A stretch of 64,000 bases of DNA from a virus. Shown piece by piece: positions 58,210 to 64,000 of the stretch. Both the position numbers and the translations under genes were made by a program. The DNA is taken from IMG/VR virus record IMGVR_UViG_3300037189_025323, positions 1 through 64,000 of that record; one strand, written 5' to 3'. Below the pieces are notes generated by a model. The model searched no databases. It saw only the letters and a program-made list of their open reading frames with translations, and was not told the DNA's origin. How positions within the stretch are numbered: the first letter of the stretch is position 1; every line of letters begins with the position of its first letter.

Positions 58210-59109
58210 TTATAAATTTACACCCGCACCCAAAGTGCTTGTTGAGACCAAAATATCCAATCCAGATCTTGGATCAGAAAAAGCTTTTTCTATTTTGTTT
58301 CTTAAAGCAAATGACAAAGAAGCATTATGGAAAGCAGATCTAAAACCGGAAGATTTCAACCTCTTGCATATATCAGCACCAAGAACCTTTGAATGAACAA
58401 AAATAATGATCTTCCCTTCATTATTAGAAGCAAGCTCAACAGCCTTATCTATCTTATCCTGATATCCATCCTCTACCACATGAATTTCAGTAGTAATAGC
58501 TGTTGGTCTCCAACTACTAGTAAAACATTTCGTTGTTTTACCATTCAGCTTCTTCAACCACTTCGCCAAATCTATAGCATTACCCAGCGTAGCAGAAAGA
58601 AGAATAATCCTCGCTTGAGGATTTATCTTGGTTATTCTCATCAATGATGTCTCTATCGAACCATTTCTTTCCCCCATGATATGAGCCTCATCAACTACAA
58701 CACAAGTAATTGAATTGACCCAATCCCGGTACCGACTTCCCCGAACCTTTGAATCAAAAGACTCTGAGGTTACAATCGACAATCTCCCCTGTATGAATTC
58801 CTCAGGAGTAGTTCCATGGTCACTAGTGCTAATAACCACAGAGTACTTAGACAATTGATCGTTCGCTTTCCAAGCCTTAAACTTTTCCTCACTAAGGCTA
58901 CGGAAAGGACAGACAAAGACAACCCTAGCCGAATCATTTTGACTTAAGTGATAAGCAAAAGCACATTCGGCTAAGACTGTCTTCCCTGTTGCTGTTCCAA
59001 ATGCTGCAACCACGTTCATATCTTTATCAATGAACGGAATTACAGCACTTTGGACCGGATTATATTCCGGAAAAGGAGGCTGATAATAAGGAAAGTCAAT
59101 CGTATACAT
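58210..59109 (-). CDS. Split Ski2/Hel308-like helicase, N-terminal half
   Basis: Start at the ATG at 59109, four bases after the stop of the gene upstream; 299 residues. The ATPase lobe has A-A-F-G-T-A-T-G-K-T (Walker A), V-V-V-D-E-A-H-I-M-G (Walker B/DEAH), L-L-S-A-T-L-G (motif III) and V-S-T-S-T-L-G-A-G-V-N-L (motif V), after which a stop codon ends it. In intact relatives the next residues are P-A-x-R-V-I-I; the C-terminal half begins precisely with M-A-D-R-V-I-I. The gene was therefore divided at a conserved loop with one proline lost. Confidence 0.9.
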   Translation of the reverse strand: MYTIDFPYYQPPFPEYNPVQSAVIPFIDKDMNVVAAFGTATGKTVLAECAFAYHLSQNDSARVVFVCPFRSLSEEKFKAWKANDQLSKYSVVISTSDHGTTPEEFIQGRLSIVTSESFDSKVRGSRYRDWVNSITCVVVDEAHIMGERNGSIETSLMRITKINPQARIILLSATLGNAIDLAKWLKKLNGKTTKCFTSSWRPTAITTEIHVVEDGYQDKIDKAVELASNNEGKIIIFVHSKVLGADICKRLKSSGFRSAFHNASLSFALRNKIEKAFSDPRSGLDILVSTSTLGAGVNL

Positions 59110-59110
59110 A

Positions 59111-59869
59111 TTAGAGAACAGCGTCAAAGATTTCTTGAATCTTCTTGGTCTTCTCTTGATACGAAAGCCTTTCTTTCGTTGGCTTCCCTCCCTTTACCTT
59201 CACTGTCTTAAAATAAGAAAACTCCTTCTTAACCCCGTCCTTATTCATGAAAACAGCATCACCAGATGCCTTTTGAAGGACAACCTGCAAACCCTTATCC
59301 TCTCCATAAATGAAGAGATAGACATCAGAACCAAACCCACCCTTAACATTCGGCTCTACTCCAAGCTTTTCCTTCAACATGTTAATGATAGGAAGCTGAT
59401 CCAAATCATCCTTCTGAGGCTCCACAACCAACACAGGAGCAACTTCCGGGACAATCGCAAGAACCTTTGGCTCTTCCTTTTTTACCTCAATCTTAATTTC
59501 TTCAACAGGAACATCCTCTTCCTGTTTTTTCACAACCTCAACATCAGCCGTCCTAACAGGAGTCGCCAAAATTTCTGGCTTAACCACTTTCTTATGGACA
59601 GGAGAAGAGGACGCAACACACCCAGAAGCAACAACAGGAGCCACAGGAGTAGCAATAACCACAGGAGCAGGAGTAACTGTAGCTACCGGCTTTGCCTTAG
59701 CAGGAGAAGCCTGTAGCGTGTTAATATTGACAGTAGCCTCCAGACACGCTTGGAAAACCAAGCACTGTGAGCATTCCTTGGCTTTCTTATCAAAATGTCC
59801 CCAGCAAGTAGCCGAATGATGAACCTTTGCTCCAGCAACAACACTCTTCTCAGCCTCTTCCGTTCCCAT
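59111..59869 (-). CDS. Cysteine-module protein with long Pro/Val linker
   Basis: The 252-residue protein begins with a cysteine module, C-x-G-x2-D-K-K-x2-E-C-x2-C-x5-C at residues about 22-42, identical in spacing to the module at the end of the SSB frame extension. A 90-residue Ala/Pro/Val-rich linker follows, then a small alpha/beta domain from about 160 (G-S-D-V-Y-L-F-I-Y-G and S-Y-F-K-T-V-K-V-K-G-G-K-P). The function is unknown. A zinc-binding adaptor linking two partners fits the layout. AGGAG precedes the ATG. Confidence 0.7.
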   Translation of the reverse strand: MGTEEAEKSVVAGAKVHHSATCWGHFDKKAKECSQCLVFQACLEATVNINTLQASPAKAKPVATVTPAPVVIATPVAPVVASGCVASSSPVHKKVVKPEILATPVRTADVEVVKKQEEDVPVEEIKIEVKKEEPKVLAIVPEVAPVLVVEPQKDDLDQLPIINMLKEKLGVEPNVKGGFGSDVYLFIYGEDKGLQVVLQKASGDAVFMNKDGVKKEFSYFKTVKVKGGKPTKERLSYQEKTKKIQEIFDAVL

Positions 59870-59900
59870 TTTTTTACATCTCCTCTTCTCTTCAGTTAAA

Positions 59901-60662
59901 TCACAACCCGAATCTCTCAGAAAAAAAAGGTCTCACAACCTCTTTCATAAAGAGGTGAACCTCATTGTAAGATCTTCCAGCAACACGAGCAGACTTGGCA
60001 ATACAAACAGCATCGGGCATGCAATACCCAGCCTCCTTTGTATTACCAAATAAAGCAGTCAAGAAGCCCTCCCAAGCCGGGAACTCTTCTTTCAAGTCAT
60101 CAATGGCTGATACCATTTCAGCAAAAAGAAAAGAATCACCTTCTTTCTTGCCAATTAAATTAGTATCATCGTCAACCGGCTGAAAAACGTCAATATACCT
60201 CTTAGTCTTCTCGCACTGATGGCGAAGGATGTTTTCACAAACCGTCCAAACCCAAGTAGAGAACTCGTACTTTGGATCATACTTGTGAAGCATCTTGACG
60301 ATTCGATTAAAACAAATACCTCCCAAGTCCTTCACGTCATCTAATTTGCAAGTGATTGCATATTTATTAGCCAACTTCCAAACCAATTTATTTATTGATT
60401 CATAGAAAGCATCGCCAATATAAGCACTACTTTTGTGACACTTGCAGTTTTTGTCCTCACAAACAAACTTGCCAGAAAGAATGGCAACAGCATGCTTCTG
60501 AGTGACAGGGACCCGGACAATGGGGGAAGATTCGACAAGGTGAGAGTGATTAGCCATAGCTAAATGGCAACGACAATTCGGGTCTTTACACCGATTGGTC
60601 CCATTAAAATAACTAACCAAATCAAGGAGAGAAACAGGGAAACGAGCAATATTGTCTGACAT
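59901..60662 (-). CDS. Sigma-70-like factor with duplicated cysteine motif
   Basis: Start at the ATG at 60662 with AAGG seven bases upstream (253 residues). The N-terminal 80 residues have two copies of C-x-D-x-N-C-x-C-H (about 25-33 and 68-76), possibly a pair of small zinc sites. Residues about 95-155 fit sigma region 2: W-K-L-A-N-K-Y-A, D-V-K-D-L-G-G, Y-D-P-K-Y-E-F-S-T-W-V-W-T-V-C-E-N. A clear region 4 is not obvious. It may direct host RNA polymerase to phage promoters. It is served by a TTGAAA-16-TATAAT promoter. Confidence 0.78.
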   Translation of the reverse strand: MSDNIARFPVSLLDLVSYFNGTNRCKDPNCRCHLAMANHSHLVESSPIVRVPVTQKHAVAILSGKFVCEDKNCKCHKSSAYIGDAFYESINKLVWKLANKYAITCKLDDVKDLGGICFNRIVKMLHKYDPKYEFSTWVWTVCENILRHQCEKTKRYIDVFQPVDDDTNLIGKKEGDSFLFAEMVSAIDDLKEEFPAWEGFLTALFGNTKEAGYCMPDAVCIAKSARVAGRSYNEVHLFMKEVVRPFFSERFGL

Positions 60663-60731
60663 ACCCACGCCTTTTTTCTACAAGCCGATAATTCGGCAGC
60701 CTATTCAAAGCCTAATAAAGCCAACCACTCA

Positions 60732-60759
60732 ATTATACTCCAAAACCCTTATCTTTCAA
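60732..60759 (-). promoter_or_regulatory. Strong promoter for the sigma-like gene
   Basis: On the minus strand TTGAAA (60754-60759) and TATAAT (60732-60737) are separated by 16 bases, close to the bacterial sigma-70 consensus. The -10 overlaps the primase stop codon, and the start of transcription would be about 63 bases before the sigma-like gene. A GCCGA/TCGGC hairpin lies in the leader. Confidence 0.75.
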
Positions 60760-61827
60760 CCCATTAAATAGGGAAATTAACTCATTGGCTGATAAGTTCT
60801 TAGGATCATAACCATTGGGGCAGAGGCACTTATGAACGTGTTTTTTTCCAAAAATTCTTACAAAACTCTCTCCGATCTTATCCATTGCAGCCAGACCTCG
60901 TGCATCCCCATCATACATCAGAACAATGTTTTTGGGCATCAACTCGGCAAAAAGCCTATGCTGGCCTGGGGCAATGTTTATCCCCAAAGTAGCAACAGCA
61001 TTAGGAAACCCCTCCTGCCAAAGCTTCATGACTTCTCTGGGACCTTCTGTGACGATTAGCCAGTCTGCACCCTTCTGACAATCATCAAAGCCAAATAGAT
61101 ATTCTGCCACCTGAAAGTTTATAGCTGTAAGAGTCTTCCTGTAATTATCGGACAAAGGATGCTTCTTCTTCCACTCGTCTTCCCCAAGAAGATCTATAGC
61201 AGCAAAACCCTTAAGCTCCTTCCTCATGTAAAAAGGAATAATAGCCCTATCCGAATAGTACCCCCACGTTCTTTCAAAGATACTATACCGATCAACCGTC
61301 TCTTTTTTTATGTTAGTTGGATGAGGCTTATTGGGAGGCTTAATGAAAAAATCGTAGCACCTCTGGGAAATTGGCTTTTCTACCAAATCCTTACCAATAT
61401 CGTCCAACCCCTGAACGATCTTAGGAGCAACCACTTCTTCAACCTCACGCATCCTCCGCAATCTACCCCGAATGGAATTCAACTGAATCCTCTGTTCAGT
61501 CAAAGACCCAGACTCTTCCCCCGTTATAATGCTAATCGCATCTTTAGGAGAACAATCAAAGAGACGGCAAATTGTCCAAAGAAGATTGCTTCCCCTGCCT
61601 TCCGTTAAACAAAAAGTCTCTCCAGTCTTAATGCTTAACATCCATCTAGGGTGGGACGGTCTCCTATTAATGAAAAGATGATGGTCAGGGCAAAATCCTA
61701 TGACACGATCCCCTGACCATCCATGAATCTTAGTCCCTAGCTTTCCCATAACAGCTTCGATATCTACCCCTGACATTAACCAGGAAATATCTCGATACCG
61801 AAGCTGTTCTTTAATTCCAAGTTCCAC
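60733..61827 (-). CDS. DnaG-like primase (TOPRIM)
   Basis: The 364-residue protein starts with GTG at 61827 after the upstream stop. A short N-terminal part with C-P-D-H-H and E-T-F-C may be a reduced zinc-binding primer-recognition module. The TOPRIM core is clear: L-I-V-T-E-G-P-R-E-V-M-K and I-V-L-M-Y-D-G-D-A-R-G-L-A-A, whose Glu and Asp residues bind metal. It should make RNA primers for the C-family polymerase. The C-terminal helicase-binding part of host DnaG is missing, as is common in phages. Confidence 0.9.
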   Translation of the reverse strand: MELGIKEQLRYRDISWLMSGVDIEAVMGKLGTKIHGWSGDRVIGFCPDHHLFINRRPSHPRWMLSIKTGETFCLTEGRGSNLLWTICRLFDCSPKDAISIITGEESGSLTEQRIQLNSIRGRLRRMREVEEVVAPKIVQGLDDIGKDLVEKPISQRCYDFFIKPPNKPHPTNIKKETVDRYSIFERTWGYYSDRAIIPFYMRKELKGFAAIDLLGEDEWKKKHPLSDNYRKTLTAINFQVAEYLFGFDDCQKGADWLIVTEGPREVMKLWQEGFPNAVATLGINIAPGQHRLFAELMPKNIVLMYDGDARGLAAMDKIGESFVRIFGKKHVHKCLCPNGYDPKNLSANELISLFNGLKDKGFGV

Positions 61828-61830
61828 TGG

Positions 61831-62838
61831 TTATGCACCCCGAAGATATTTACGTCCCTTACGAACGTCATAAGCCGTAAACTCTTCCGAAGTATTAAGA
61901 TCATTGGAAATGAAATCGAAAGATTCAACCATTTCCTTATCACACTTAACAGCAGCAGAAAGAAGCAATGCCTCCTTAGACATCGGCTTTACAGAAGTCT
62001 CATCATAAGAAGAAACCGCATGCAGAATAAGCAGAATCAATTCCTGAGATACAGCCTTCCCCTGAGCCTTCGCCTCTGCAACAGCCTTCCTAATAGCAAT
62101 GGACATCCGATTGAATGTCAAATTGTTCAAGCCCAACAACAAACCCTTCTTGGTTGTTTTAGGCAAACAATTCTTGAACTCAAAACCATCAACTGCACCA
62201 ATCTTATGCAACAGAGCAGAAGTTAGAGCAATAGCCTTTTCCATATTAGACATCTCATAACGTCCAGCCAATGCCATAACATTCTCAGCAACGTTTACAG
62301 TAGAGACAAGCAATCCTCCCATCCTTCCATAATAGGGATTCTCACTCCCCGGAGATTCCACAAACTTTTGATACAAAGCCTCATTAGCATCAAAAACCTC
62401 ACCAAGAAGAAGAGTACAGGTTTCTTGCCCTTCTTGAGACTCCATCTTTACAACCTGATCCACAAGTTGAACAAACCGATCTTCAACCTCTTTAATATTC
62501 TCAAAAACAGCAATGAAATCTGACAAATCATCTGGATCATCAACCTTTTCCAGATTCTTGGCAATGATAGAAGGGCTACCTTGATAATCCTCAACCATTG
62601 CAGAAACTAAAACAAAGGTCCCAGCATTCACATCCTGAACCGTTCCCCAGTACTTTACGTTTCTCCCACCAGACTTATCCCGCAGAATCAAATCGGTATA
62701 TTTCTTATTCTGGGCTGTCAGCTTAACATAAGCCGATTCAACATAATAAATCCCAGCAAAAGAACTCCCAATTCCCTGAGACATCAGCAAGGCATGCTCT
62801 TCAGCTTGATTAACCATTTCTTCCTGATCCTTCTTCAT
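61831..62838 (-). CDS. OB-fold + degenerate HD-domain protein (YhaM-like)
   Basis: The 335-residue protein has an OB fold in residues about 30-105 (Y-T-D-L-I-L-R-D-K-S-G, W-G-T-V-Q-D-V) and an HD-type domain from about 175. In relatives such as YhaM the second domain reads G-G-L-L-x-H-T...L-L-H-D-I-G-K; here it is G-G-L-L-V-S-T and L-L-H-K-I-G, so the catalytic His and the metal Asp are replaced. It is probably a non-catalytic nucleic-acid-binding protein. AAGGG precedes the ATG, and a TATAAT box lies upstream. Confidence 0.75.
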   Translation of the reverse strand: MKKDQEEMVNQAEEHALLMSQGIGSSFAGIYYVESAYVKLTAQNKKYTDLILRDKSGGRNVKYWGTVQDVNAGTFVLVSAMVEDYQGSPSIIAKNLEKVDDPDDLSDFIAVFENIKEVEDRFVQLVDQVVKMESQEGQETCTLLLGEVFDANEALYQKFVESPGSENPYYGRMGGLLVSTVNVAENVMALAGRYEMSNMEKAIALTSALLHKIGAVDGFEFKNCLPKTTKKGLLLGLNNLTFNRMSIAIRKAVAEAKAQGKAVSQELILLILHAVSSYDETSVKPMSKEALLLSAAVKCDKEMVESFDFISNDLNTSEEFTAYDVRKGRKYLRGA

Positions 62839-62882
62839 CTGATTGCCCTTCTGTCTTTTGTTCCCAAATTGAACGACAAACC

Positions 62883-62888
62883 ATTATA
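62883..62888 (-). promoter_or_regulatory. Possible -10 element before the OB/HD gene
   Basis: TATAAT preceded by CGG lies 45 bases before the start, in a 79-base gap. No convincing -35 at 16-18 bases. One of several similar boxes in intergenic gaps of this window. Confidence 0.4.
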
Positions 62889-62917
62889 CCGTTGAGAACC
62901 CAATCCTCACCCTGATC

Positions 62918-64000
62918 CTAAGAATTAAAACCTAAAATTTTTGGCTTCTTAATTGTACTTACCAAAGTTTTTTCCACCTTCGGCTGAGAAATGGCAACCG
63001 GCTGATTAGTAATAACTAATTTTTTCACTTCTTCCATAGCCTCATCCGAAGTCTCTATTTCACTATTAGCTATTGGTTTCATTCCTGTTTTTTCCAAAGC
63101 CTTTTGTTTATCAAGAAAAGAAATTGGAACTCCCGCATCAACACCAACCTCCACCTCTTCCTCTTTTTTAACTTCCTCTTGAGGCTTTGGATCATCCTCT
63201 ACTTGTTTTTCTTCCTGCTGTGAATCCTCTTTCGGTTTTTCCTCTTGATCCACTTCCTTTGTACTCTCTTCCTTTGGCTTTTCTTCCGTTGTCTTCTCTT
63301 CTTGCTTCTTGCTCTGTTTCCCTTTCTCTGTTCCTTTCCCTACTTCGCCAACAGCATTATTTAATGAATTATCTACCGCCTTATTCTGCTTAGGCTCCTC
63401 CTTCCTTTCCTCAACAAATCCATATTTTACATGATGAACAGCCTTAAATGCGAAACAAGCACCATCACGATTCTTTTTGATATCAACACTCCAATAAACA
63501 TCTCTTTCCCATTCTGGAATGCTGAGATCTGAATCGTCTTTCCCGGTTACAGTCACAGCAATAGAGGTATTTGCTACATGAACCTGCTCCTTAGATCCAT
63601 ATACATCCATCTTCCCAGCAGCCTTTCCCTTAGTCTGTTTCTTTTCTACTTCTGTTGAAGCCTGAGTTGCAGTAACCACAGCCAAATGGAAAGCCCTACC
63701 CAACTCCTTACAATCAGTAGCAGCTTTCCCTTGTTCATCAAATTCCCCCCAAGCCTGCTCAACCGGTTTTACGTGGGGCAAATGGTCAATGATCACAACA
63801 TCAATCTTAATTCCCTTTGCCTCTAATTCCCTAATCGCCTCCTCAATCAAAGTGATATCAGTAAAAGCTGGAACTTCTTTTACAAAAATTCTCCCAATTC
63901 CGGGTTGCCTTAAATCTACCTCCATTATTGTTTTCCATTTTTCCAAATTTTCATCAGTAATCGTAGCCAACTTAAAATCCCTATATGGGATTCCACTCAT
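62918..64000 (-). CDS. Replicative DnaB-like helicase, C-terminal part (partial)
   Basis: The frame runs off the right edge, so the N-terminal part is missing; at least 360 residues are present, and the apparent start at 64000 is only a window artefact. The RecA-type fold shows I-D-V-V-I-I-D-H-L-P-H (Walker B strand), A-F-H-L-A-V-V-T-A-T-Q-A-S (sensor-like Q), and G-S-K-E-Q-V-H-V-A-N-T-S as in DnaB/UvsW-adjacent helicases. The last 150 residues are an acidic and basic tail rich in Glu, Lys and Pro. The tail is unusual for DnaB and may tether partners such as the primase. Confidence 0.82.
   Translation of the reverse strand: MSGIPYRDFKLATITDENLEKWKTIMEVDLRQPGIGRIFVKEVPAFTDITLIEEAIRELEAKGIKIDVVIIDHLPHVKPVEQAWGEFDEQGKAATDCKELGRAFHLAVVTATQASTEVEKKQTKGKAAGKMDVYGSKEQVHVANTSIAVTVTGKDDSDLSIPEWERDVYWSVDIKKNRDGACFAFKAVHHVKYGFVEERKEEPKQNKAVDNSLNNAVGEVGKGTEKGKQSKKQEEKTTEEKPKEESTKEVDQEEKPKEDSQQEEKQVEDDPKPQEEVKKEEEVEVGVDAGVPISFLDKQKALEKTGMKPIANSEIETSDEAMEEVKKLVITNQPVAISQPKVEKTLVSTIKKPKILGFNS

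Noticed and set aside
1-64000. CRISPR arrays or insertion sequences
   Set aside because: No regular spaced repeat arrays and no transposase genes were seen.

Overview
The window reads as a 64 kb piece of a large double-stranded DNA phage genome. Every gene I can support lies on the minus strand, packed end to end with many ATGA or TAATG overlaps and good Shine-Dalgarno sites. Replication and recombination functions match phage and bacterial families: a DnaB-like helicase, a TOPRIM primase, a C-family DNA polymerase, RecA, a gp32-like single-strand binding protein, a UvsY-like mediator, a 5'-3' exonuclease, SbcD and SbcC-like proteins, a RuvC-like nuclease and a uracil-DNA glycosylase. No capsid, tail or terminase gene is convincing here. 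The host is unknown. One secreted protein (31772-32278) has the look of small secreted proteins from Planctomycetes/Verrucomicrobia/Lentisphaerae, which is only a hint.

In transcription order (high to low coordinates): 64000-43266 is the replication, recombination and repair block. It runs from the helicase, which is cut by the window edge, to the DNA polymerase, and includes a sigma-like factor, a Ski2-like helicase split in two around a uracil-DNA glycosylase gene, and an SSB gene with a dnaX-type slippery A run. About 42906-26839 is a 16 kb cluster of glycosyltransferases, two methyltransferase genes (one interrupted by an in-frame UGA), a nucleotidyltransferase and a dUTPase-fold protein. 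About 26842-18529 holds two HNH endonucleases, a protein made only of four integrase-type repeats, an SbcC-like half protein, a RuvC-like nuclease and a CCA-adding-type enzyme. 18295-13453 holds small unknown proteins, a 2H phosphoesterase, a glutaredoxin and a sugar aminotransferase. 13459-8218 holds an acetyltransferase and two more glycosyltransferases. 8203-1 holds small genes, an adenosylcobalamin-dependent ribonucleotide reductase, a lipoprotein and a partial radical SAM protein.

Mobile and parasitic features are plentiful: two LAGLIDADG inteins (in ribonucleotide reductase and, unusually, in a glycosyltransferase) and two free-standing HNH endonucleases. Several rho-independent terminators are clear, and two promoters share a TTGGAT / TAATAC layout. 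Together the genes suggest a phage that supplies its own nucleotides, replisome and recombination system, carries its own sigma factor or factors, and spends about a third of this window on building or altering glycans, either on its virion or on the host surface.
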